From: Elymus sibiricus
Lineage: Eukaryota > Streptophyta > Magnoliopsida > Poales > Poaceae
Direction of reading: 5' to 3'
DNA: 64,000 nt
Assembly (NCBI GenBank): GCA_039707655.1
Contig: CM077667.1
Coordinates: 154,484,642-154,548,641, forward strand
Each line of letters begins with the position of its first letter. The first letter of the stretch is position 1. Below the pieces are notes generated by a model. It made no database searches. It saw only the letters and a program-made list of their open reading frames with translations, and was not told the origin of the DNA. Of this stretch, positions 11,044 through 22,529 are shown one piece after another. The position numbers and the translations under genes were made by a program.

Positions 11044-12441
11044 TGATAACCCACAAGTATAGGGGATCGCAACAGTTTTTGAGGGTAGAGTATTCAACCC
11101 AAATTTATTGATTCGACACAAGGGGAGACAAAGAATATTCTCGAGTATTAGCAGCTGAGTTGTCAATTCAACCACACCTGAAAGACTTAATATCTGCAGC
11201 AAAGTATTCAGTAGCAAGTAGTATGAAAGTAACGGTAACAGTGGCAAGAGTGATAGTAGCAGTATTGTAGTGATTGTAGCAGTAGCAACGGAAAAGTAAC
11301 TTAGCAAAGATCAATATGTGAAAAGCTCGTAGGCAATGGATCAGTGATGGACAATTATGTCGGATGGCATTCATCATGCAGCGGTTATAACATAGGGTGA
11401 CACAGAACTAGCTCCAATTCATCAATGTAATGTAGGCATGTATTCCGTATATAGTCATACGTGCTTATGGAAAAGAACTTGCATGACATCTTTTGTCCTA
11501 CCCTCCCGTGGCAGCGGGGTCCTAATGGAAACTAAGGGATATTAAGGCCTCCTTTTAATAGAGAACCGGACCAAAGCATTAGCACTTAGTGAATACATGA
11601 ACTCCTCAAACTACGGTAATCACCGGAAAGAATCCCAGTTATTGTCACCCTGGGGGATGCAGATCATAACTCGTAATAGGTGTCTACAACTTGCAAGATA
11701 GGATCAAGAACACATATATATTCATGAAAACATAATAGGTTCAGATCTGAAATCATGGCACTCGGGCCATAGTGACAAGCATTAAGCATAGCAAAGTCAT
11801 AGCAACATCAATCTCAGAACATAGTGGATACTAGGGATCAAACCCTAACCAAACTAACTCGATTACATGGTAAATCTCATCCAACCCATCACCGTCCAGC
11901 AAGCCTACGATGGAATTACTCACGAACGGCGGAGAGCATCATGAAATTGGTGATGAAGGATGGTTGGTGATGACGACGGCGTCGATTTCCCCTCTCCGGA
12001 GCCTAAATCACACTCCAGATCTGCCCTCCCGAGGAAGAACAGGAGGTGGCGGCGGCTCCGTATCGTAAAACACGATGAACTCTTCTCTCTGATTTTTTCT
12101 CCACAAATAGGAATATATAGAGTTGGATTGGAGGTCGGCGGAGCTCCAGGGGGCCCATAAGACAGGGGGGCGCGCCCTAGGATGGGCGCCCCCCTAGCTT
12201 GTGGCCAGGTGGTGGACCTTCTCCGGTTGATTCTATCGCCAGTATTTTTTATTAATTCCAAAAATATTCTCCATAAATTTTCAGGTCAATCCGAGAACTT
12301 TTTTTTCTGCACAAAAATAACACCAAGGCAATTCTGCTGAAAACAGCGTCAGTCCGGGTTAGTTCCATTCAAATCATGCAAATTAGAGTCCAAAACAAGG
12401 GCAAAAGAGTTTGGAAAAGTAGATACGATGGAGACGTATCA
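11044..12441 (-). repeat. RLG1 5' LTR (right copy)
   Basis: 1398 bp, partner of 2966-4365, followed by the target duplication GTTCC at 12442-12446. On the minus strand it should hold the promoter. I see no unambiguous TATA box. Confidence 0.93.
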
Positions 12442-12449
12442 GTTCCCAT

Positions 12450-13020
12450 TCCAGACGGTTTCTAAGACTACACCGTGGGCGATGACCTCAACAAACCCAC
12501 ATGGTTTCTACAAAGTTGGCGTGTTGGATCGGTGAGGAATCACACACGAATTCTGCTCGACAACTGTGTACGTTAGGACACCCAATCACAAACGTTTTCT
12601 TATAGCATATGTGTGTGATGGGCAGCCCAATGCCAAACAGTTTCTTCTAGACACCGTGAGTGATGTTTTGAATAACGCAAACGATAGAATTATAACTATC
12701 GTGTGTGGTGACCAGCCCTATCACAAACGATGTTATGTAGAAAATTGGGTGTGATCTGCAATACGAACAGAGACGTAACTTTGGGATTCCCTGTGTGGGA
12801 TGATAAGCTCATCTCACACGTCTTCCCCAATATGTCTGTTTGTGATGGCCCTTCGAATCGCAAACGGTATATTTTTGCCCATCGTGTGTGACCGGGTGCA
12901 GGCATCGCCGACGGGTTTTGCCAGTCGTGTGGGATAGCCCCCCCCCCCCATAGCCCACACATGCAAGGCGACGGTTTAAGACTACGTCACGGAAAGGGGT
13001 TAAAAACCGTTTGTATAGTG
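12450..13020. repeat. CACTA-like subterminal repeats and right terminus
   Basis: Roughly 25-40-base modules with CGTGTGTGATGG or its complement CATCACACACG, plus CACAAACG, recur throughout. A C10 run lies at 12939-12949. The last bases reverse-complement to CACTATACAAACGG. Confidence 0.5.
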
Positions 13021-13868
13021 TGCGGCTGCACTAGTGCCACCTCAGTAGGTCAAACAACGACTAGGTTTAGTCTTTGCCACATCAACCCAGACAGACGGGT
13101 CCACCCGTCAGTTTTGCTGTTAGACGCAACTCAATTTCAATTCAGTGCAATCTGTTACTCACTTGCCGTAGAGTTGGTGTTCTTTTCTGATTTTTGGCAA
13201 AAGTGGTAGTTTTGGAGTACCCTAGCCACAAATGTGGTGGTTTTGAGCAATTTACTCTCAGTCATCGTATCACGGGCTTGTGTGGCTTCATTCCATTCGA
13301 TTTAGACTGTCATGTTGTGTATCAAATGGGATACCTAAAATCAAGTTCCTCATTTACACCTCGCTCGCCGGCGTGTCATTTTTGCAAAAATATCCTTGTA
13401 ATTTTTGGTAATTGAACCCGCTGTCCTTTTTAATAAGTGGATAGTTGAAAAAGTTTTGTTCTTACAAAAGTACGCTATATTTTGGAATATTCAAACCGTG
13501 ATCCTCCCAATTGATCCGGATAGGGTCAACCAGCGTGTGGCAGGTGGCTCTCTCGCTCGATCTGATCGAGTAACGACAGCGGCTCATGGGCTGGATGCGG
13601 GGAACGACGACGGCATCTGGATCCAGGCGAGCTGCTGCAGGACCTTGCAAGGCGTCGAGGATATCCAGGGCGGTGCCATGGTTGCTCCGGCGTGCTCCTA
13701 GAAGAGAACAAGGGATGATGAGGGGGAGAGAGAGAATCGGGATGAAGGAGAGAAATGAGGGGAGGCACGACAAGGCATTGTGCTGCTGGTTCCTTCGATG
13801 AAGAGATGGGGCGCAGCGCTCCCCTCCTGGTGCAGCGCACGAAGGAAGGAGGAAGGGAGCGACCCAAC
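13021..13868. other. Intergenic sequence, no gene recognised
   Basis: No convincing frame. The part 13040-13280 (CAGACAGACGGGTCCACCCG and a GTGGTGGTTTTGAGCAATTT-like stretch) has the flavour of a repeat terminus, but I find no inverted partner in the window. From 13500 the sequence becomes GC-rich. Confidence 0.4.
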
Positions 13869-13881
13869 ACAGGAGTTGAGG

Positions 13882-16658
13882 TTGTTCGTGGTCTGCCTTC
13901 CATGCGTAGGTGGCCTCCCTCGTCTCCGGCGGACCTACCTGTTAGAAATATGCCCTAGAAGCAATAATAAAGTTGTTATTATCATATTTCCTTGTTTATG
14001 ATAATCGTTTATTATCCATGCTATAATTTTATTGATTGAAAACTCAGATACATGTGTGGATACATAGACAACACTGTGTCCCTAGTGAGCCTCTACTAGA
14101 CTAGCTCGTTGATCAAAGATGGTTAAGGTTTCCTGACCATGGACATGAGTTGTCATTTGATAACGGGATCACATCATTAGAAGAATGATGTGATGGACAA
14201 GACCCAACCGTAAGCATAGCATTTGATCGTACTAGTTTATTGCAACTGCTTTATCCATGTCAAATATATGTTCCTATGACCATGAGATCATGCAACTCCC
14301 GGACACCGGAGGAATGCCTTGTGTGTATCAAACGTCACAACGTAACCGGGTGACTATAAAGGTGCTCTATAGGTATCTTCGAGGGTGTCTGTTGGGTTGG
14401 TGTGAATCGAGACTGGGATTTGTCACTCCGTATGACGGAGAGGTATCTCTGGGCACACTCGGTAATACAACATCACAAGAAGTTTGCAAGCAATGTGACT
14501 AAGGAGTTAGTCACGAGATCTTGTATTACGGAACGAGTAAAGAGACTTGCCGGTAACGAGATTGAACTAGGTATGGAGATACCGACGATAGAATCTCGGG
14601 CAAGTAACATACTGATAGACAAAGGGAATTGCATACGGGATTGACTGAATCCTTGACATCGTGGTTCGACCGATAAAGATCTTCATAGAATATGTGGGAA
14701 CTAGTATGGGCATCTAGGTCCCGCTATTGTTTATTGACCGTAGAGGTGTCTCGGTCATGTCTGCATAATTCTCGAACCCGCAGGGTCTGCACACTAAACG
14801 TTCGGTGACGATTTGGTATTGTTGAGTTATACATGTTGGTCACCGAAGGTTGTTCGGATTCCCGGATGAGATCCCGGACGTCACGAGGAGCTCCGGAATG
14901 GTCTGGAGGTAAAGATTTATATATAGGAAAGTGGTATTCGGGTTCCGGAAAAGTTTTGGTGTTTCCGGTAGTGTACCGGGAGTGCCGAAAGGGTTCCGGG
15001 GGTCCACCAGGAGGGGCCCACCCTTCCTCGGGGGCTACATGGGCCTAAGTGGTGGCGCACCAGCCCCTGGTGGGATGGGCAGCCGACCCCTAGAGGGCCC
15101 ATGCGCCCTAGGTGGTAGGTGGGAGGTGCCTTGGGAGGGATGGACTCCTCCCTAGGGCGCCCACCTCCCTTGTGGGAGGTGGACTCCTCCCCCCTTGGCC
15201 GGCCGACCCTCCTTGGAGGAGGGGCTAGGGCTGGCGCCTCACCTACCCCCTCCTCCTAAAAATAGAGAGGGAGAGGGGGCAGCCGCACCCAAGCCATAGG
15301 TGCATCCCTCCCTCTCTCCATAGATCTGTTTCTCCTCCAAACGCATCTGCGGCAGCGCTTGGCGAAGCCCTGCTGAGATTGCTCCACCACCACTACCACC
15401 ACGCCGTCATGATGCCGGAGAACTCATCTACCTATCTGCCCTCGCTTGCTGGATCAATAAGGCAGAGACATCATCGAGCTATACATGTGCTGAACGCGGA
15501 GGTGTCGTCTATTCGGCGCTAGATCGGGACGGATCATGATTGGATTGCGGGACGGATCCTGATTGGATCGCGAAGACGTTCGACTACATCAACCATGTTT
15601 CTTAATGCTTCCCGCTTAGCGATCTACAAGGGTATGTGGATCTACTCCCTCTCATAGTTGTTGATCTCCATAGATAGATCTTGGGTGTTCGTAGGAATTT
15701 TTTTGTTTCTCATGCAACGTTCCCCAACACTACCTCCCCCCGAGCCACGGTGACGGCTCACGTAGAGGCAACAAGACTAAAATGATAGTGGAAGTCATGG
15801 AGCTCCTCAAAGCGGGTACTTGCTGGCGCTGCTCCGGCCCTAACGACCTTGGACCTGCGTCTCTCCGGTGTCCATGGCTGTCGGCGTCCTCTGTTGGGCG
15901 GCTTCGGCCTCGGGAACCAGCAGTTTTGTCCCTTCCTGCTCGCGTGGCTCCCCCGTGTCCCGACGGCTATGGCCGAAACAGCTAGGGTCTGCGTTCCTCC
16001 AGTCCTAGCTTGTCGGCATTGCCGTTCACCATCGCCCACCCCCTGTGGTTTGCTTCGCTGCCTGCCTATGTTGGACATCTCAAAGTCCTCTCCTTTTGCC
16101 AGATCTAATGCTAGTGTGTTAGGAGGTGGTGCCACCCTCCGACGGCAGGTGCAGCCCCGCCAACCCCTTTCCAACATGGTGGCCCTGACCAGCGTTTGGC
16201 TCATCATCGTCATTTCCTGTTCGGCTTGCCGGTGCTAGCAGTGGTGGTGTCTGCGAATGTCGTTTCCTTCTTGGAGGCGCTGTCAAGGCAATCGGCTGTG
16301 CCCCCTCTTCGAGCTCAGGGAAACCCTAGGTCTAGTTCCTCTGGACCAGATGGCGATGATGTCTTGGCGTCATCTTCCTTCTTGAAGGCGCTATCTTGCT
16401 AGCTTGCGGTGTCCCCGGTTTTGGATCTGTCGATGTTGGTGTTCTTGTTGGTTCGGCATCGCCGCTCTTGGATCAGGCTTGGTCGGTTTAGCTGTGATGT
16501 ATCCTCTATACGGGCCGAGTATTCCTTGTCTCTCTACTCCGGACACCATGTTCACGCTTGTCTGCGTTTGTGTCATGTGTTGTACCCCTATCTGTACTCA
16601 TTCTACTCTTTCTATCAATGTAATGATGCGCAACCATTGCGTATTCGAGAAAAAAAAG
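13882..16658 (+). mobile_element. Poly-A retroposon (LINE-like tail), 13-bp TSD
   Basis: The 13-mer ACAGGAGTTGAGG is at 13869-13881 and again, exactly, at 16659-16671, directly after an A8-9 run (about 16650-16657). The insert between is therefore a non-LTR retroposon. Without the solo LTR nested in it (13940-15729 plus one TSD copy) it is about 980 bases. The 3' end (TCTTTCTATCAATG, GCGTATTCGAG then A-run) looks like a Triticeae LINE 3'UTR. No reverse transcriptase frame remains, so it is a 5'-truncated LINE or a retro-copied transcript. The boundaries are firm, the class moderate. Confidence 0.7.
13940..15729 (+). mobile_element. Solo LTR, BARE/WIS/Angela-type Copia
   Basis: 1790 bp from TGTTAGAAATATGCCCTAGA to ...CGTTCCCCAACA, with CTACC duplicated at 13935-13939 and 15730-15734. 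Length and termini match the Triticeae Angela/BARE LTR, also present at 49643-51422 and 56620-58384 in the opposite orientation. No internal sequence remains, so the two LTRs of a full element recombined. The TATA region (about 15256) reads CTAAAAATAG where the other copies have a TATATATA-type box, so the promoter is probably degraded. Confidence 0.93.
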
Positions 16659-16698
16659 ACAGGAGTTGAGGCCGGCGTCGCCCTCTACTATCTCGGCC

Positions 16699-17010
16699 AT
16701 GGGCAGCCCGGCCCGGACGGCCCGACCCAACCCGGCCCGAAAATCCCGGGCCAGGCCGGGCCTAAACTTGCCATCGGGCCGGGCTTGGGCCGGGAACTTG
16801 AGCCTGATGGTCGGGCCAGGCCGGGCTCGGGCTTGAGGATTGCGGATTTTAAGCTGTGGTTGGGCCCAGTCAGGCTTTTTCGTGCTTCAACCGGGCTCGG
16901 GCCCAATATCTAGGCCCGACAGTTGGGCCGGGCCGGGCTCGGGCCTGGGTTTTTAGCACGGACTTTTTTCGGCCATCCCAAAGCCTGGCCCGGCCCGAAG
17001 TATGCCCAGG
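16699..17010. mobile_element. GGCCCG-rich TIR-like block (possible hAT-type MITE)
   Basis: About 310 bases of repeated GGCCCGG / GGCCGGGC motifs. The ends are imperfect inverted repeats: TGGGCAGCCCGGCCCGG on the left, and TGGGCATACTTCGGGCCGGG on the reverse complement of the right. I could not define a clean target duplication, so both the boundaries and the superfamily are tentative. Confidence 0.35.
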
Positions 17011-17480
17011 TACGCCTCTACACAAGCCAGTGGACGGTATGGAGCCGTGAGTGCGGTTTGGCGCGACCAATTTGGGTTCTTCCTAGGAGCTTCAGCTCTG
17101 GTGATCGGGGGAGTTGCTGACCCCCCAACCCTTGAGTGCATTACAGTGCGGGAGGCCCTGGCATTGGCGGATGATCTTTACAAGCGGCGAATCCAAATCT
17201 CATCAGACTGTAACGTGGTGGTGGAGGACATCCGCGACAGAAATGCAACACCCTACGGAGCAATCATACATGAAATCTTAGCTCAGAGGAGTTCTTTTAT
17301 CTATTGTAATATTAGCTATGAATCTAGGAGCTCGAATATCGAGGCTCACAATCTCGCGAAGCATGCTTTATCCCTTCCGCCTAGCCGGCATGTGTGGCTT
17401 GGCCAGCCGGACGGACTTCCTTTCGTCCATATAAACATTATATCGGTTGAATAAAAGCTTTGGAGTTTGTCTAAAAAAAC
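17002..17480 (+). pseudogene. LINE 3' fragment with RNase H-like domain
   Basis: A 150-residue frame (17002-17454) contains the RNase H-like domain that ends many plant LINE ORF2 proteins: LECITVREALALADDL, a catalytic-type SDCNVVVEDI, and SSNIEAHNLAKHAL at the C-terminus. It is followed by AATAAAAG and an A7 tail ending about 17480, typical of a LINE 3' end. All upstream reverse transcriptase sequence is missing, as in a 5'-truncated insertion. A possible imperfect target repeat is AAGCCTCGCC at 17481 against AAGCCTGGCC at 16981 (9 of 10). Confidence 0.7.
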
Positions 17481-17562
17481 AAGCCTCGCCAGCTGTACGG
17501 AGGGAGAGCTTTGACCCGTCGGTAGTTGTGGGGACGCAGATCCGCGTTGCCAGCCTCTACAA

Positions 17563-17825
17563 GGCAAAAAACACATATTTGACCTGTTGGCGAAATCAAT
17601 TCACAATCTGAACTGCCCTTGAAAAAAATTCACAAACTGACTGTTTTGTGTGGTGCCTGACAGCCGGGCACTGCACTACACTATGCAGCGCCTTGGTCTT
17701 AGGCGCCGCACCCCCGGCCAGCGTGGCGGCCCGGGGCCAGGTGCGGCCCCACATCCAGCCGTGCAGCGCCTAAGAGCTAGGCGCCACACGGTATAATGTG
17801 CAGAGCCTAGCGCTTAGGCACCACA
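17563..17825 (+). repeat. MULE-1 left TIR
   Basis: Pairs with 22530-22792 inverted, with scattered mismatches. The inner half is a ladder of GTGCAGCGCCTAAG / CTTAGGCGCTGCAC modules that are themselves palindromic and could fold or bind transposase. Confidence 0.85.
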
Positions 17826-18364
17826 CGTGTAAATGTGCAGCGCCCAGCCCTTAGGCGCTGCACTGTCTGTGTGTCACTTAGGCTGCCCCCACCCTCCCAC
17901 CCCACACACCCCCACCCGAAGCTAAGCGCCCCCCTCTCTCCCACTCTCCCCCCTCTCAAATCCTTCTCAAAACTTGCAAATCTGGAGTATTTGTCCATGG
18001 ATTTTGAAGCCAACCCCTCCCTTAAGGTAATCTCCTCCGATCCCCTCGTTTTCATCCATAGGAATTGTCACATTTGCTAGTTTGGGGAAACCCTAGTTTT
18101 GGCTTGGATTTGGAAATTTGTGTTGAAACATGTTATGTTTCTTTGCCAATTTGCTAGGATTAGGCTTCCTACTATGCTAGGGTTAGGGTTATGTGTGTTG
18201 TTATGTTGGGGTTAGGTTTAGGGTTATGCTATGGTTAGGGTTGTGGTTATTGTTAAGTGGGGGTTAGGGTTATTGTTTCATATCTATGCTAGGGCTTGTA
18301 TATTTTGTGCAAATATTCGGTTAAGTACTTATTGGATATATGTGTGTTTTTGATTATTTTAGGG
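17826..18364 (+). other. MULE-1 5' leader with TTAGGG-like degenerate repeats
   Basis: C-rich sequence, then a possible first exon (ATG at 17998 to a GTAATC donor at 18027). From 18170 to 18280 GTTAGGGTT variants recur irregularly. An acceptor-like TTTTAG lies at 18357-18362 just before the transposase ATG. Confidence 0.4.
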
Positions 18365-20619
18365 ATGGGAAGAACATGTGTTTATGTTCATCATGTGGAT
18401 AAAGAGGCATTTTTGAAAGGCAATGTTGATCCGTACCCGGATGAGCTTGACATGGTGTTTGAGAGTAGTCCTAGCTATGCGGATGTCTTGGAACAAGTGA
18501 GGAAGGATTTGAATTGGATGGACCCAAGTGACGTTGTTGAGTTGGAGGGAAGGCATAATGTTGGTTTTGGTATGCACATCCGTTGGAAGACAATGCGTAT
18601 GAACTCCGAGCAATGTTGGGTTGCATACAAGGAGACGGTTGCCGAATCTCTAGACAAGGCTCTTGAGTTATTTGCCTCCAAGAAGGTTGAGTCTAGTTTG
18701 CATTTGGACTTGAACCGGAACCCCTCCCCGTTGGTTTCTAGTACCCCCCACCCATGAACCAAGATCAAATGAGTGAACCTCATTTGACGCAACAAGTTTG
18801 GCCAACATTGAGCCTGAATTCAAACAACCAAAATGAAGCTTTTCAAGAGGAGAATGATGAGTACGAGGAGGATGACAACGAAGTTGATCTCCATGACAAC
18901 AATGTGGGTGATCTCCACAAATATCATGTGCAAGAGACAATGGACCAATCCATCCCTTTTTCCCGTTCATATGCATCAGACTCAGATGACGATGGTCCCG
19001 ATGAATAAGTTGATGAGGAGGGGTTCACGACGAAGGAGGTCGAAGCATTTAAGAAGGTATTCCGGCGGGATCACAAGACACCATTGTTCAAGGATCTTAG
19101 TCTCGCGGATGAAGCCGTTGTAGATGGTAGCAAATGTATATCTCTTGGAGCTAGGCCAAGTTCTCACCGTGATTTGGAAGACGGCAAGAACGGGATATAT
19201 CCCGGTTGTGAGTTTGGATCCTTCTTGGAATTGAAGATGTGGCTCGACAACTACTTGGTTACGCATTATCGTCCACATAGAGTGGCCAGCTCGGACGTCA
19301 ATGTGCGTTACACGGTTAACTGTGAAGTGCCAAGATGTCCATGGATTGTGCGTGCAAGGCCATGGAAAGGAGGTCCCACTTGGCGCATAGTGAGTTGTGT
19401 ACCAAGTCACATGTGCCGACACAAGAATGCGGATGGCAAGCATGTGTCCCAAGAACACAGAAAACTCATGTCTGAGTTCATCACTTACAGGTTTTCCAAC
19501 CAAATATCCACACTTCCAACAATGAGCATTAAGAGTGTCATTGACCTTGTGAAAGCCATCTTTCATTACAAGGTGAAGTACGGCAAGGCATGGAAGGCGA
19601 AGCAAGCCGCATTCAAGATGTTGTATGGCAATTGGGAGGAAGCATACAACCGACTCCCTAGGTTGTTGTTAGCTATGGCTGCCACAAACCTAGGCATGGT
19701 TCACGTGGTCGAGCCTCATGGGCACCAAACATTGATTCACAACGGGAGGACCGTCCGAGTATTTGGCCGTGCATTTTGGGCCTTTGAACAATGCATGAGG
19801 GCTTTTGAGCATTGTCGGCCCGTCATCGCCATTGATGGCACGTTCTTGACCGGACAATACAAGGGCACTATATTGGTTGCAATAGCAAGTGATGCCAATA
19901 ACCGGGTGTTGCCTTTGGCTTTCGCTTTGGTTGAGGTGGAGAACAATGATAACTGGGAGTGGTTCTTGCGTCAATTGAGAACAATGGTATTACCGGCTGA
20001 AAGGGAAATTTGTGTCATATCGGATCGCCATCCAGGTATTCTAAACGCCGTGGTGGTTGACATTCCCGGACATACAAAGTTGCACAATCGATGGTGCATG
20101 AGGCACTTTTGTGCAAACTTTTATGGGGCATGTGGTATCAAGGAGTTGGCCGATGATCTTCAAGATTGTTGTCTCGCTTTCTCCGACAAGCGGTTCGCCA
20201 ACTTGTACAATACAATGCTCACACACAAGAAACTTGATCCCGGTGGTCTTGACTTTCTCAATAAGAACATTGTAGAAAGGAATAAGTGGGCACGTGCTTT
20301 TGATGAAGATGGCCGGAGGTACGGTCAAATGACAAGCAACATGGCAGAATGCTTCAATAAGGTGCTCAAGGGTGTACGTGCATTACCCGTGATGGCAATA
20401 GTTCAATACACATTTGACAAGATGAATGCGTACTTTTTAAAGTACTCAATGGAGACAGATAAGCAGATTGCAGATGGCTGCCACAAACCCAGGCATGGTT
20501 CATGCTCTCTTACCTATGAAGTGCTTTGTCCGTGTCCACCCATTCCGGTAGGTGAGGCTGGAACAGACCAAACTGATGATACACGCGATGTGGCAAATGA
20601 AGCTCAACCGCCCAGTTGA
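18365..20619 (+). pseudogene. MuDR/mudrA-type MULE transposase, broken
   Basis: Coding starts MGRTCVYVHHVDKE at 18365. A frameshift lies in a C-run near 18745, and an in-frame TAA at 19006-19008. The frame is then open to 20619. From 19084: a zinc-containing MuDR DNA-binding region (VNCEVPRCPWIVRA, SHMCRH), then the MULE transposase core with IAIDGTFLTGQYKG (first Asp), VISDRHPGILNAV (second Asp), WCMRHFCANF, and SNMAECFNKVL (Glu). Such enzymes cut and rejoin element ends in the nucleus. The true sequence ends near YSMETDKQI (about 20470). The last ~50 codons are filler DNA plus antisense of the neighbouring gene, so the usual C-terminal SWIM zinc finger is absent. Confidence 0.9.
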
Positions 20620-21943
20620 TATCAGTGGGCACCGCATAAGCCAAAGATCCCTATCCGGCAAGCACATCGGGTTGAGGACAAACTCGTGGGTGACCCTAAT
20701 GTGTCATTCGCGCCATATGGCTGCCATTCCACCTATGAAATAGGACAACAACGCAACATTGATGACAAGTTTTCGGGCAAGCATGAGAAATGACTGATGT
20801 AATGTCCTCGTTACCTGCTCAGGCGTAATCGTGTCCAACTCGGCGATGTACTTTTGGTACATGAGATTGACATCGTTCGTCATCTCGGATACCACATCCC
20901 ACTTGTAAGCCCAAGTGGGGCATCGTAAATCGTCTTCTTCATCCCAAGAATTAAACTTGACGCTCTTCGGGCGTCCAACAGGCAGATGCTCCCAGCTCCA
21001 TACAGAAAGTAGAAGCAGATTACCACCAATGCATGCACTATCTGTGATCCTGCAACACGCATCGTCCAGCTGCATATAAAAGAAAATAATGTTAACTTGA
21101 CAGCAAGGTTGCATTGCTAATGAAGAAATGAATTGATAACAAAACAAGCCAACTACCTGTCGGTACAAGTAGGCAAGAGTCGCTGAACCCCAGCTCCATC
21201 TGCTCTCGAAGACGGTCAACGCCTTCAGCCACATCCATGGAGTGTTCTTGCCTATGGCGTCAGGAAACAAAGTCCTCGAGATAACGTACCACATATAGAC
21301 ACGAGCATGTGTTTGGATCACATCATCAGTGGCATCCGTAGGGAAATGTGCAAAGTTTGCTTGAATCCACGTGAAAGCAGCTCCGGCTACTTTCCTTTCC
21401 TTCTTCTTCTTCTCTTGTCCCTCGTCTACATCAGCCTCAGTCTCGGTAGGAGCCATACCGATAAGAGCAATCATCTGCTGGCGCCACCCATCAGAATCGG
21501 TGCTCATACAGAGAGGCCTCCCGTCGATAGGAAGACCGGTGATCAAGGAGACATCCTGGAGCGTCACGGTCATCTCCCCAGTCCGAAGATGGAAACTGTG
21601 CGTCTCCGGCCTCCACCGATCAGCAAGAGAGGACACCAGTGGAGCGTTGAGGTTCGGCGTGGACTGGCTAACCAACTGAATCCACGGGAGGAGTCCTGCC
21701 TGCTCGATGCAGGGTGTGTACCGCTCATCGTAGGGCATGGCAGCACTAGAGACCCTGTGATACCGAATCTTCAGAGGTTCAAGCTTCTGCAGAAAACAAG
21801 TAATGACAAATCTTAGGGCATGTCAATTTCAACTAAAGGAAAATTTGCAAAATATTTAGATTACTCATTATTACCATCCCCTTCTCGCGCATCATGTAGG
21901 CCCGGTGTTGTGTGTCATAGGCATCGTCGAGAAGGCAAACCAT
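20514..21943 (-). pseudogene. Plant mobile domain (PMD, MAIN-like) gene carried by MULE-1
   Basis: Exons 21943-21875, 21786-21157, 21069-20815 and 20732-20514 join through GT-AG introns of 88, 87 and 82 bases. The 87-base intron is in frame and has no stop. The start is MVCLLDDAYDTQHRAYMMRE. The body (WIQLVSQSTPNLNAPLVSSL, FHLRTGEMTVTLQDVSLITG, LADRWRPETHSF) is the plant mobile domain shared by MAIN/MAIL1 proteins and transposons. Exon 4 (VEWQPYG, FVLNPMC, DRDLWLMRCP, FGLFQPHLPEW) needs two small frame corrections, so it is probably decayed. It ends at a splice donor; the rest is deleted. In Arabidopsis PMD proteins act in silencing; the role in a MULE is unknown. Confidence 0.75.
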
Positions 21944-21999
21944 CCTTACAAAGTTCAAACAATAAACATATATGAGTTCATCTCAAATATCGGTATACA

Positions 22000-22529
22000 C
22001 TAAACATCTCATATGTGTTCATCTAAACATCTCATATGTATTCATCTACATAACTCAACATCTCATATATAGCTACAAAACTCAACATCTCATAATTATC
22101 TACAAAACTTGGCATCTCATATATATCTAAAAAAACTAAACAATCTAGGGTTTCACTAACAAGAATCATATATTGTGAACTAATGAACAATACTAGGGTA
22201 GTACCACTATGACTACACATCCTAAATCACAACACCCAATCTTGGACAAATAAAGATCCAAACCAAGCAAATCAAGGGTTCCACCCAATCTTGGACAAAT
22301 CTCTAAAATGGCAACGCATTTACGAAGGAAAAGAAAGGCAACGGAGGAGTTTACCTAGTAGGAGGGATTAGAGATCGATTCCACGGCTGAAATCTCCAGA
22401 TCTGAGAGGGGTGTGGGGGGGGGGGTCGAAGGGGGCGCCTCCTCTGCTCTCTGTTAACAGAGAGGAACTGCCTGGGAGAGGGAAGAACTGCCTGGGGAGG
22501 GCTGGCCCGATGCGGCTTAAGTCAATGTG
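22000..22529. other. MULE-1 sequence upstream of the PMD gene
   Basis: Between the PMD start and the right TIR. AT-rich imperfect repeats of CATCTCATATATAGCTACAAAACTCAA type lie at 22010-22130, then a short G9 run near 22420. It is probably the PMD promoter and leader; no specific site is recognised. Confidence 0.4.

Larger units (their letters stand above)
2966..12441 (-). mobile_element. RLG1: complete non-autonomous Gypsy-type LTR retrotransposon
   Basis: Two LTRs of about 1.4 kb (2966-4365 and 11044-12441) flank an internal region; GTTCC is duplicated at 2961-2965 and 12442-12446. On the element strand the LTR starts TGATACGTCTCCATCGTATC and ends GGGTTATCA. Order on the minus strand: 5' LTR (right copy), tRNA-Asp PBS, gag/protease ORF, an LTR-like block, an ATHILA-ORF1-like ORF, polypurine tract, 3' LTR. 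No integrase, reverse transcriptase or RNase H is found in 9.5 kb, so mobilisation must have been in trans. It resembles the Triticeae Sabrina/Fatima/WHAM group; the exact family is not asserted. Confidence 0.92.
1..13020. mobile_element. CACTA-like DNA transposon, right part
   Basis: The right end reads ...TTTGTATAGTG at 13020; its reverse complement starts CACTATACAAAC, a CACTA-type terminus. The 570 bases before it (12450-13020) and a block at 420-790 are full of short repeats around the core CACACACG / CGTGTGTGATG, as in CACTA subterminal regions. The left terminus is not in the window. Gypsy element RLG1 (2966-12441) splits the element, with the duplicated target GTTCC on each side, so 1-2965 and 12447-13020 were once contiguous. 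No transposase is seen, so this would be a non-autonomous, gene-carrying member. The superfamily call rests on the right end alone. Confidence 0.45.

Noticed and set aside
14833..15155. Gly-rich ORFs in the solo LTR
   Set aside because: Counterparts of the noncoding Angela LTR ORFs.
16404..16913. 169-residue ORF spanning the poly-A tail and the GGCCCG block
   Set aside because: It crosses the boundary of two separate insertions and has no domain.
18170..18290. TTAGGG-like repeats suggesting a telomeric relic
   Set aside because: The units are irregular (GTTAGGGTT, TTAGGTTTAGGG, GGGGTTAGGG) and lie in the leader of MULE-1 between TIR and transposase; no regular TTTAGGG array exists.
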